DNA of 64,000 nt from Lunularia cruciata (taxonomy: Eukaryota; Streptophyta; Marchantiopsida; Lunulariales; Lunulariaceae), in assembly GCA_948567375.1 (NCBI GenBank), contig OX419759.1, positions 11,190,744 through 11,254,743 of the forward strand, given 5' to 3'. The position numbers and the translations under genes were made by a program. Each line of letters starts with the position of its first letter. Within the stretch, counting starts at the first letter, position 1. The notes below the pieces were generated by a model. It did not search any database. It saw only the letters and a program-made list of their open reading frames with translations, and had not been told where the DNA came from. Of this stretch, positions 1 through 11,100 are shown piece after piece.

Positions 1-3000
1 TAAATCTCATTTCCCCATTTACTTGTCTTACTAATTTTCACTAACCCAATTCTTTTTATTTAACTGACGAAACCTGGACTTCTAATACCATAATTATCTA
101 TCATCCTATTTGCATCATTTAACATGCGAATCCTGGATTTCCAATAGAGACTCTAAAACCTAATTTTTTTACGTAGCTCAGCAAGACGATTAGAAATATA
201 TCAGCGTGCCTTGTTGGGTCTCGAATCTACATAAGAAAACTTTACCTTAAATGAAAGAATGTACTCATACAAGTTTTATAGGTGACCAAACTAACTTATT
301 ATATTCAAATACGTATAAAAGAATTATTAATATGACTCTACCCATAGTGATCCTATAGAGGATAATATTGAAACCCCTAATACATAAATAACTACATATC
401 CATGTGAAAATAATATGACACCCTTGGAAGAAGAGTTGGCTCTAAAATAGAGGAACAAGAATTAGAGGAAATTGTTTTGAGTCTTCTGGCCATGACCCAT
501 CACTTGAAGAGGGTTTATGGTATCCATGACACCGATTTTGTAGATAAATTTCATAATCATATAGTCCAATTGTGCAATTGGACTTTAAATTCAGTTCTGA
601 CTATTGCAAATTTTATGTACAGTGTTCATGGTAGTGTATAGCTAGACCGCTTTGCCATGTGGAAGATTCTAGCACGGGGAGAGTAAAGTTAAAGCATTTC
701 CAATTCCTAAAAAATTGAAGGAGTATGGAGAAGAGTAAGAGGAGCAAAAGTGGAGCGCATGGAGAGAAACAAAAGCGAGAGCTAGAGTTTTCGAGATCAA
801 AAGCTAGAGAATATTGAGAGCAGGAGCTGAACAGAGACATTAGGTAAGTTCAATTGATTGTTTTCTGAACAAATTCTTATGACTTGCTGATTCTTTTTTT
901 TATTTTTTTTTATTCTGTAAATCCATCAATAAGTGATTGAGAGCAACATAACTTCTTGTATGCTCACGCTTTGCTCTGTCCTCTTGGATTTGACCTGCTC
1001 TTGCTGTGCTATATCCTCTACACCATGCCCCCTCTGCTCTTAGATTTGACCTGAAACTCTAAATCATGTAACAATTACCCTTGGATTTATTGGAAGGGTT
1101 TCAGTGAGATCATGTCACTTTACAAGGCAAGTTGCTCAAGTAATTGAGCTACATTCTCAAAATAAGAAGGAGAGCCCACTGCACCTTCAGCAATACATCA
1201 ACCAATTGAGACAGACTTTAAGTTCCTCAACGAGTTGAGGCGGGTGGAGTATTTCATTTTTTTCTTTTATCTGGAAGAGAGTGCTTGTCAAGCTTTTGTC
1301 TTCCATCCAATTCCTTACAGGAAATCCACATAGAAATTATACTTCCCATGTTTGAACCAGTGTGGACCAAGTACGTCAGTATCTCCTAAAGAGAAGGCTT
1401 TTGAAGCTTCTGTTTTCCTTGCAAGTCCTAACAGGAATTTCACATAAAAACTATAATTCACAGTTTCATACAAAATTCAGAATCCACATGTTTTAACATT
1501 ACCAAAATGACTGAAATGGTTGGAGTTGTAACTCCCAAAATAGTTGACGGAAAGGACAACTCATGAGCCGTTTACCTTCCCTTTCCTCGTAGCATCTGAA
1601 TCTCCACGATGGGTTCTGGAAGCTGATCTTCTTCTGAACACCATCTGGGTTTTGGATTGGCTTCTTCTGGAAGCCGATCTTCTTCTGTCAATCTCCTCCA
1701 TCTGTTTCCTGCGGTTGACAGAAGTTCGATAGCTTTCGATGGATCGAATGCCCGCTTATGGCTCATGTGGTAGTGTCCATCGAAGTCCAAGGGTATCGCT
1801 GAGAAGGCACCGGTAGTCTTCCCAGAGGACTTTGCGGCAGAAACCACATGCGCCTTTCAAGGTTCGTCGAACATTTGTCCCCGTTGACATCTTTCTACGA
1901 AGGGAACAGACTCGTAATTCAGTACCTATGAATCTCCATTGAAATGCCTGTACAATTTTGAAGAGAGGACTGCCCATATGGAACTTCTCCGACAGTTCAC
2001 GGATGTATAGAAGTCGTGGGACCTGGGGTGCCCGGTTATTGGATGTCCACACATTTTGCCATGTCGCGAGTATTTTCCTTGTGAGAAAGTTATTTTTGAC
2101 TAGAAGTTCTTTCACTCTCTGAGCAAGTAGTTTCGTTCGCAGGAAGGAAGAAAGGTCCTACAAACAGCAGAACCTACAAGAAAACTTACATCGTATTGTA
2201 TAGACACTGCCACGGATCGATCTGCTCCAAGTCATACCTGACCACGTGCACCAAAACGGAAGTGTGCTAAACGAAGTTGCAGATTGATCTTCGCTTGCTG
2301 TTTCGGCCACTCCACCAAAGCTGGCGGATAATTCATCAGCGGGGTTTCAAGATCCTGGAATTGGCTGAGGCAGACAAATGCAGTGAGAACGGCTCCTGAT
2401 ATCTGACGTTGTTGTGATCTTCTCTCAGTCCTTTACCATCTCCTCAGGAATTCCAGCATCTTCTAAATTTTTCCATCACTATCTCCAATTCATGTTGACT
2501 TGATCGGTCACATTCATTCCCGCCATACCACTACCCGGGTAGCCCAAATTCCACTGTCTCACTATGATAAGCGATCCATTCATTTCCAGGAGCTTTGTTA
2601 CAGAGTGAGTAGGTGCCATAAGGATCATGCGGAGAGGTGCTGGTGCGCTAAATCCTTTCCTGAGTTCAAAATGTTCTGGAGTCCAGTCGCTTACTTACTC
2701 ACTGCAGCAACTTTTCACAGCTCTTCCCTTCTTCAACCCCATTTTTCTTTCCCGGCAACGACGGGACACATGAATCCATATCCCATACTTTCACATGATT
2801 TTCGGCCTCCTGCATTGTCCCTCTCAATCTGTACACTTCTCGCTTGGCATTTACTTATGCTTCCATCTTTGATTCATTACCCTGAAGCTTGTACATACTT
2901 GCGTCTCCCGTTCCACAACTCCACATGCAGACTTAGTCTTCTCTGATCCATCAAACAAATGAGTCCCTTGTCCTTCAATCAATCTTCTGGACAAAGTAGG

Positions 3001-3903
3001 TCTCTGCTTCCACCGGAAAGGAAGACAGATTGCAAAGGACAGTCCTCATTTCTGTGATGGATCGATCGTTGATGAGGATATCTCCGAGAACTATGGCTGG
3101 ACCACTCGGCTTCTCAATTACCAGCCCTTGTGGATTCCACCGGCTGTAAGATCCGCAAGATCCTCCTGTTGAGTGAGAAAATGCAACAGTCGGTCCCACA
3201 GACCATTCATGGGGAAGTTGATCTTGACTCTGTTCCACCATATTTGATGCCCCGGCCAAAGAATGGTGCGGAGTTGAGATCCTAACCGGCATACTTTCGT
3301 TCAGGCAAAAAACGATGGTCATATTTATTGATTGACTGAACTGAGCTCCTTCTCCACTTGATCCATATCCACCTTGTCTGAATGCAAATGGGTATAAACA
3401 GCCACTGAAACCAGTGGATTTCCATAGGAGAAACGTCCTGCAAAGTGAAAGGAAATGAAGTTCATTTCCCCGGTGGATCCAGCGTGGACGAGGTAGCCTA
3501 GGATCCACTATTCATTCTCAGTGATTGAATAGTTTGTAATTACTGTACAGAAGTAGCTCAGAAAAGCATCAAGCAACAACATTCAGCTATTGCTACATAA
3601 GACTTAAATTCGATGTAAATTTCTACTTGACTCCACAAAGGCTAAAATAACAGTTGGATACCTGCGCTATGCATAGGGCCAAATTCCTGTAGTCAATTTA
3701 TATTGCAATGCTTGGCTACGCTACCATTGACCATCTGAAGTGTTCTTTAACTTCATCTCTCCAACGAGCAATTGCTCGGAAGAATCATACATCCTTTCTC
3801 ATCGTGGATCTAAACCTCTCGAGCTCAATGCTCCGTCTCCCATCCCCGTCGATTCTCGAGTCGTGTAGAATGCCCTCCAGTTTCCATAATGTTTCATACA
3901 ATC
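1..3903. repeat. Left copy of a ~60.1-kb-spaced direct duplication
   Basis: This stretch is repeated in the same orientation from 60101 to the window end, with a shift of 60100 falling to 60097 after small indels. Differences are scattered single bases (for example position 29-30, 51, 189) plus a few short indels, so identity is very high by eye, in the high nineties of percent. The left copy begins at or before base 1 and the right copy continues past base 64000, so neither outer boundary is visible. The first ~210 bp also match 51187-51395 at lower identity. It is a segmental duplication or an assembly or haplotype duplication; the sequence alone cannot tell which. Confidence 0.95.
1572..3508 (-). 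other. Unrecognised open frames, possible multi-exon gene (left copy)
   Basis: On the minus strand several open stretches follow one another: 3508-2975 (177 codons), a stretch around 2880-2700 read in another frame with a Glu/Lys-rich, coiled-coil-like composition that ends near a donor-like GTGAGTAAG at ~2692, 2115-1756 (119 codons) and 1847-1572 (91 codons, with two Glu-Glu-Asp-x-Leu-Pro-Glu repeats near its end). A plausible acceptor (TTTGCAG) lies at ~3440. I recognise no domain in any of them. They could be exons of an unknown gene, a pseudogene, or chance frames in moderately GC-rich DNA. Conservation between the two copies mostly reflects recent duplication and is weak evidence for coding. 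Confidence 0.25.
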
Positions 3904-6389
3904 GGCACCATATTACAACTCTTGATAGAGTATCTGGTTCCCGCCCGGGAGAATAGCATGCTCTCGATACTCAACGCAGGGTAAGGGAAATTCAATGGAG
4001 AGTATATGCCCGTGAATGGATCTCTTAAGTGGGCCTGGTGCTGATGCAGATGATAAAACCTGAGCAATAATGCGAGTGCAATTTGTGAAGAGATTCATAA
4101 TATTGAGTTGACGTAAGCTTTTTCCTGTCCGGTTTCGTCCGTCTATGCTAGATTTGGCTCCCGATGTAGGTTTATGTACAGCACACTCGCTACAAAAGCC
4201 AGCAATCCAAGAGGAACGTAAAAGAAAAGGAAAATAGAAGTAGACGGGGGTGTTATCAGCAAAGCAGCTGACAAAATAGGAAATTCTTGAAGTTCTCTTT
4301 TTCCTCTGAAATATGGCATCGATTACCACATGTACATACTAAAAGTTCTCTTGCATCGGGGGCCGGAAGGAGTATAATCAGTTCAGTGAATGAAATTATA
4401 AAAAGCTTCTGAAAAGCTTCTGACACGTTCTACGAATTTGAATTCCTTGAATCGGATTAAATACTCACAAACAATACGCTTGTAATCAATTCGTTGCCGA
4501 TCGCGTACTGAAATTGTATTACGGGATGATGCACTCAGTGCACTGGACGTACTCAACGTCTAAGTTCGCTTCAGAGGACTGTATTGTTCAATTGTGGATT
4601 CAAGTGCATAGTTCTACCATCATGATTTCCTGCATCCAATTTGTTGTTCGGGTAAAGTTTATCAGATTTTGGACCTTTCGGAAATGAATGCTTCAACATG
4701 TAAAAATAGTGTTGGATTCTTTGAATGATCCATCCCCACAGCAGATACCATAAGTAGTTTCCTTATCTTGCTTGGGAGGAAAAGGCGACCGCGTAGGATA
4801 ACAAGAAATGGGAAGACCTCATCGAGCGGAACAAGGATAAAACATGACAGGTAAAGTTGGGCTAAGCCCCAATAGTATCGGTATTACAACTCTGCCCTAC
4901 TCTTGCTTCTGGGTCCTCACTTCCATTTGCGCTTTTGCTTGGGTTGCCTGCAACCCAAGTGTGTAACCTGGCGTTGTCTGTATAGATAGTAAACAAAGTG
5001 GATGGCACGTCCACCCAAACACAGTCTCAAAATCGATCTATTGAGCGGAGTAAGAATGAACCGCTGAGATAGTGTGCAGAGCTCAGCGTGAGGCGGGTAA
5101 CAGAGTATTCATCGTCTCCCACCCGCTTTGTGAAGTCAAGGGATAACGTTCTTGAGTGTGATAGGGCAAAATTTCTCTGGGATCATCTCCTGGCAACAAT
5201 TCTGTGAATTCATTGTCTCAGGATGGAATGGTACCGGCCTTAGTTTGGGAGATTCAAAGTGACTTTATTTGCTCCCGTAAAATCCAATATAGGAAAGAAA
5301 ACTGTGGCACGGACGAGCAAGAAATGTCTAGGAGCTCAAATGAACTCCGAATCCGGTTAAGGCAGGTCCTTATTGTGAAGGCGTCCCTGGGTTTTCTCTT
5401 TTACTAGTTCTTTGCCCAGTTCTCCCTTTTGCCCATCGATAATATGCAGGTCCACATTTTTTCAGTCTTCACATCATTCATTCACTCAACATAGTAATGG
5501 CCCTAAACTCGCTCCTTTAGCGCCCCCTCTCTCCGGGTATTTCTTTACTTGTCGAATTTGCGACCATCAGTTCTACAGTGTTTAGAATTGCTCCATGTCA
5601 TCTGCTTACAATTCACTGATCTGCTTCTGGCATCTCTATCATCCGTTGTTGATGCCAGCCACAGAGCCGTTATTTCATCTTCTAGATGGCCATGCACACT
5701 AGCTTCTCATTTAATCTAGACTATTGCTGATCATTCCCACGTGATATTGATGCGAGTTGTGCCACAGGGGCCATCTTCTCTAGTTCGCTTCCTCCCATAT
5801 TGAACTGATTCTGCCTTTGACGTATTTCGGCACACTATCAGCTACCTATTGTCCTTCATATCTGCTTCCACCCCCATGCCCCAGTATTTTGGCTGACACT
5901 TTTTCTCGTCCAGGGGTGTACCTGCTCGCCCCGCCACCAGCTCCCGCTCCAGCTGTATCATGCCTATTTAACAACTCACTTTATTAGGTCGCAACCCATT
6001 GGAAATCAAACCTTACCTGTTGGATCCAGTAGCCGCCCAACAACTCCTAAAAGAAGCACAGATGGGTGGACCTCGTATTTGGCTCTTTCAGAAGTAATAT
6101 CAGTTTTCATCTGGATGTTAGGTAGATTAACAAATGATCCACTGTCAATATCTTATGTTAACAACGTATTAAAATTTTATGCATCTACTGCCTCCGATTG
6201 CTTCTAGTGTTCATAAACCTCACACTTTCATGCTTCCACTTTTGTAGATCTCTTGGCTTCTCTGTTTAGTGTACCTACTATTGAGCAACTTGTACTCCGC
6301 TCCGCTTCCAGAAAATGATGACCTCCACCAAAAGTTAGATCATCTTACCATTGCCCAAAACTCCTGATATGCTTGCAACAATGGATGAT
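3904..6389. other. No recognisable gene; one dispersed motif
   Basis: I see no domain and no convincing gene here. The minus strand has a 138-codon frame at 4329-3913 and a ~39-codon frame around 5850-5970, neither recognisable. At 4786-4850 there is one copy of a short motif (GGCGACCGCGTAGGATAAC followed by GGGAAGACCTCATC) that recurs at five other places in the window. Confidence 0.5.
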
Positions 6390-6397
6390 TGAAGTTC

Positions 6398-6610
6398 CAG
6401 GTCATAGTAAGGTCCCCGCAACTTTATGACAGTCCTCCATTTTCGAAGTCTGCAGGTGAAAGAGTTGCCCAAATGACTCCGGCAGTCAGTACAGTTCTTC
6501 ACACCAGAAGTTGGCTCATTAACCTTCTAAAACTCTCCCGAATGAGCTGCAACTTATTATTGTACAAGATTCTTAGAATTCAAACGGAATTCCAAAATCA
6601 AGTAGGCAGT
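6398..6610 (-). pseudogene. Degenerate LRR remnant downstream of the HNL gene
   Basis: Minus-strand translation gives Cys-Glu-Glu-Leu-Tyr, a TGA stop, then Leu-Pro-Glu-Ser-Phe-Gly-Gln-Leu and a further leucine/cysteine-spaced run. This matches the register of the LRR unit in the adjacent gene (Cys-Glu-Glu-Leu-Arg-Ser-Leu-Pro-Asp-Ser-Leu-Gly-Glu-Leu). It is much more diverged than the array units and carries in-frame stops. It is probably the old C-terminal part of the LRR domain, left behind when the gene's 3' end was rearranged. Confidence 0.6.
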
Positions 6611-6661
6611 AACCAAAATTTTCAAAACGTATCTAATCGTAGCTGTCTACACATCAATTAT

Positions 6662-6784
6662 AAAATATAAAGAGTACTAAAAGATACTCATTTCTGCAGA
6701 TTTCCTCTTATTATAGATCTAGTCACATGAAATGAAGAATGGATTACCAGCATGTTAGTATGCAAGTCTAAACTATGGAACACT
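6662..6784. repeat. ~120-bp direct repeat, copy a (3' flank of HNL gene)
   Basis: Matches 7091-7210 with only a few differences. It lies between the degenerate LRR remnant (6398-6610) and the present end of the LRR array. Together the copies mark a tandem rearrangement at the gene's 3' end. Confidence 0.9.
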
Positions 6785-7090
6785 CCGTGCTGCTTGGCTT
6801 ACCTCTCTTGATTAAGCCAAGCTCTTGATTGAACTCGTGTCCGGTCAAGAAGGGGCCGCCCAGCCCTTAACGCCTGCTCATTCCTTCTTACCCAGCCGCT
6901 AGCATCTCCATGGTGTTTTCAAACTCTAAACTCCAATGAAAACACGTTTTTGCTCAATATTTGCAAAATGGTTGGCATAGAGACTATACATTCTCGGGTT
7001 TCTTGCAAACAGTTTTTAGTTTCATTCTGTAGCTGATCCATTGGTGTTGAAAACTGTCATGATATTTATGTCAAGTAACACATCATTCAC

Positions 7091-7210
7091 AAAATATAAA
7101 GAGTACTAAAAGATACTCATTTCTGCAGATTTCCTCTTATTGTAGATCTAGTCACATGAAATGTAGAAAGGATTACCTGCACGTTATGCAAGTTCTAAAC
7201 TATGGAACAC
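7091..7210. repeat. ~120-bp direct repeat, copy b, fused to the last LRR unit
   Basis: Second copy of 6662-6784. The last LRR unit of the array runs directly into it at about 7210, and the fusion supplies the terminal codons and the TAG stop at 7200 of the reading frame. On the minus strand it contains a donor-like CAG/GTAATCC just after that stop. Confidence 0.9.
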
Positions 7211-8170
7211 ACGGCCGGAGTTCTTCACACCCGGTCAAATCTAGTTTCTCCAATTTGGCTAACCTTCCTAAACTGTCGGGAAGGCCCTGCAACGTTTTGC
7301 ACTCCCAAATGTCCAAAGCCTGCAACAGAGTAAGTTCCCCAAGGGAATCCGGCAGCGATCGGAGTTCTTCACATTTGCCCAACGCTAGTTTCTCCAATTT
7401 GGCTAACATTCCTAAACTGTCGGGAAGGCCCTGCAACGTTTTGCACCCCCAAATGTTCAAATCCTGCAACAGAGTAAGTTCCCCCAGGGAATCCGGCAGC
7501 GATCGGACTTCTTCACATTGGATAAACGCTAGTTTCTCCAATTTGGCTAACCTTCCTAAACTGTCGGGAAGGCCCTGCAACGTTTTCCACTCCTTAATTT
7601 TCAAATCCTGCAAGAGAGTAAGTTCCCCAAGGGAATCCGGCAGCGATCGGAGTTCTTCACATTGGATAAACGCTAGTTTCTCCAATTTGGCTAACCTTCC
7701 TAAACTGTCGGGAAGGCCCTGCAACGTTTTGCACCCGCTAATTTTCAAATCCTGCAACAGAGTAAGTTCCCCAAGGGAATCCGGCAGCGATCGGAGTTCT
7801 TCACACCCGGTCAAATCTAGTTTCTCCAATTTGGCTAACCTTCCTAAACTGTCGGGAAGGCCCAGCAACGTTTTGCACCCCTCAATTTTCAAATCCTGCA
7901 CGAGAGTAAGTTCCCCAAGGGAATCCGGCAGCGATCGGAGTTCTTCACACCCGGTCAAATCTAGTTTCTCCAATTTGGCTAACCTTCCTAAACTGTCGGG
8001 AAGGCCCTGCAACGTTTTGCACTCCTTAATTTTCAAATCCTGCAAGAGAGTAAGTTCCCCAAGGAAATCCGGCAGCGATCGGAGTTCTTCACATTTGACC
8101 AACTCTAGTTTCTCCAATTTGGCTAACCTTCCTAAACAGTCGGGAAGGCCCTGCAACGTTTTGCACCCCC
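7200..8170 (-). CDS. LRR continuation in the shifted frame (C-terminal ~6.5 units)
   Basis: From just below the extra A, the same LRR pattern stays open without a stop to TAG at 7200 (about 320 codons) and ends Glu-Glu-Leu-Arg-Pro-Cys-Val-Pro, where the last unit fuses to the 120-bp direct repeat. It has no start of its own. It is the severed end of the HNL coding region if the one-base insertion is real, or its normal C terminus if that base is an error. Confidence 0.8.
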
Positions 8171-11100
8171 AAAATGTTCAAATCCTGAAACAGAGTAAGT
8201 TCCCCAAGGGAATCCGGCAGCGATCGGAGTTCTTCACACCCGGTCAAATTTAGTTTCTCCAATTTGGCTAACCTTCCTAAACAGTCGGGAAGGCCCTGCA
8301 ACGTTTTGCACCCTGAAATGTTCAAATCCTGCAACAGAGGAAGTTCCCCAAGGGAATCCGGCAGCGATCGGAGTTCTTCACACCCGGTCAAATCTAGTTT
8401 CTCCAATTTGGCTAACCTTCCTAAACTGTCGGGAAGGCCCTGCAACGTTTTGCACCCGCTAATTTTCAAATCCTGCAACAGAGTAAGTTCCCCAAGGGAA
8501 TCCGGCAGCAATCGGAGTCCTTCACACCAGCTCAAATCTAGTTTCTCCAATTTGGCTAACCTTCCTAAACTGTCGGGAAGGCCCTGCAACGTTTTGCACC
8601 CCCAAATGTTCAAATCCTGCAACAGAGTAAGTTCCCCAAGGGAATCCGGCAGCGATCGGAGTTCTTCACATTCGCCCAACTCTAGTTTCTCCAATTTGGC
8701 TAACCTTCCTAAACTGTCGGGAAGGCCCTGCAACGTTTTGCACCCCCAAATGCTCAAATGCTGCAACAGACTAAGTTCCCCAAGGGAATCCGGCAGCGAT
8801 CGGAGTTCTTCACATTCGCCCAACTCTAGTTTCTCCAATTTGGCTAACCTTCCTAAACTGTCGGGAAGGCCCTGCAACGTTTTGCACCCCCAAATGCTCA
8901 AATCCTGCAAGAGAGTAAGTTCCCCAAGGGAATCCGGCAGCGATCGGAGTTCTTCACACCCGGTCAAATCTAGTTCCTCCAATTTGGCTAACCTTCCTAA
9001 ACTGTCGGGAAGGCCCTGCAACGTTTTGCACCCGCTAATTTTCAAATCCTGCAAGAGAGTAAGTTGCCCAAGGGAATCCGGCAGCGATCGGAGTTCTTCA
9101 CACCACCTCAAATCTAGTTTCTCCAATTTGGCTAACCTTCCTAAACTGTCGGGAAGGCCCTGCAACGTTTTGCACTCCTTAATTTTCAAATCCTGCAAGA
9201 GAGTAAGTTCCCCAAGGGAATCCGGCAGCAATCGGAGTCCTTCACACCACCTCAAATTTAGTTTCTCCAATTTGGCTAACCTTCCTAAACAGTCGGGAAG
9301 GCCCTGCAACGTTTTGCACCCTGAAATGTTCAAATCCTGCAACAGAGGAAGTTCCCCAAGGGAAGCCGGCAGCGATCGGAGTTCTTCACACCCGGCCAAA
9401 TCTAGTTTCTCCAATTTGGCTAACCTTCCTAAACTGTCGGGAAGGCCCTGCAACGTTTTGCACCCGCTAATTTTCAAATCCTGCAAGAGAGTAAGTTGCC
9501 CAAGGGAAGCCGGCAGCGATCGGAGTTCTTCACACCCGGTCAAATCTAGTTTCTCCAATTTGGCTAACCATCCTAAACTGTCGGGAAGGCCCTGCAACGT
9601 TTTGCACCCGCTAATTTTCAAATCCTGCAAGAGAGTAAGTTGCCCAAGGGAATCCGGCAGCGATCGGAGTTCTTCACACCCGGTCAAATCTAGTTTCTCC
9701 AATTTGGCTAACCATCCTAAACTGTCGGGAAGGCCCTGCAACGTTTTGCACTTCCAAATGTTCAAATCCTGCAACAGAGTAAGTTCCCCAAGGGAATCCG
9801 GCAGCGATCGGAGTTCTTCACATTGGATAAACGCTAGTTTCTCCAATTTGGCTAACCTTCCTAAACTGTCGGGAAGGCCCTGCAACGTTTTGCACCCCCA
9901 AATCTTCAAATCCTGCAACAGAGGAAGTTGCCCAAGGGAATCCGGCAGCGATCGGAGTTCTTCACACCACCTCAAATTTAGTTTCTCCAATTTGGCTAAC
10001 CTTCCTAAACAGTCGGGAAGGCCCTGCAACGTTTTGCACCCTGAAATGTTCAAATCCTGCAACAGAGGAAGTTCCCCAAGGGAATCCGGCAGCGATCGGA
10101 GTTCTTCACACCCGGTCAAATCTAGTTTCTCCAATTTGGCTAACCATCCTAAACTGTCGGGAAGGCCCTGCAACGTTTTGCACTTCCAAATGTTCAAATC
10201 CTGCAACAGAGTAAGTTCCCCAAGGGAATCCGGCAGCGATCGGAGTTCTTCACATTGGATAAACGCTAGTTTCTCCAATTTGGCTAACCTTCCTAAACTG
10301 TCGGGAAGGCCCTGCAACGTTTTGCACCCCCAAATCTTCAAATCCTGCAACAGAGGAAGTTGCCCAAGGGAATCCGGCAGCGATCGGAGTTCTTCACACC
10401 ACCTCAAATTTAGTTTCTCCAATTTGGCTAACCTTCCTAAACAGTCGGGAAGGCCCTGCAACGTTTTGCACCCTGAAATGTTCAAATCCTGCAACAGAGG
10501 AAGTTCCCCAAGGGAATCCGGCAGCGATCGGAGTTCTTCACACCCGGTCAAATCTAGTTTCTCCAATTTGGCTAACCTTCCTAAACAGTCGGGAAGGCCC
10601 TGCAACGTTTTGCACCCCCAAATCTTCAAATCCTGCAACAGAGTAAGTTCCCCAAGGGAATCCGGCAGCGATCGGAGTTCTTCACAGTGGCCCAACGCTA
10701 GTGTCTCCAATTTGGCTAACCTTCCTAAACTGTCGGGAAGGCCCTGCAACGTTTTGCACCCCGAAATCTCCAAACCCTGCAACAGAGTAAGTTGCCCAAG
10801 GGAATCCGGCAGCGATCGGAGTTCTTCACACCCGGTCAAATCTAGTTTCTCCAATTTGGCTAACCTTCCTAAACTGTCGGGAAGGCCCTGCAACGTGTTG
10901 CACCCCCAAATCTTCAAATCCTGCAACAGAGTAAGTTCCCCAAGGGAATCCGGCAGCGATCGGAGTTCTTCACACCCGGTCAAATTTAGTTTCTCCAATT
11001 TGGCTAACCTTCCTAAACAGTCGGGAAGGCCCTGCAACGTTTTGCACCCTGAAATGTTCAAATCCTGCAACAGAGGAAGTTCCCCAAGGGAATCCGGCAG

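Noticed and set aside
613-840. 75-codon minus-strand frame with a leucine run (also 60713-60940)
   Set aside because: Low-complexity antisense of a purine-rich plus strand; identical in both copies only because they are recent duplicates.
2500-2946. 148-codon plus-strand frame (also 62597-63043)
   Set aside because: No recognisable domain; composition looks like read-through of non-coding DNA. It is conserved only because of the recent duplication.
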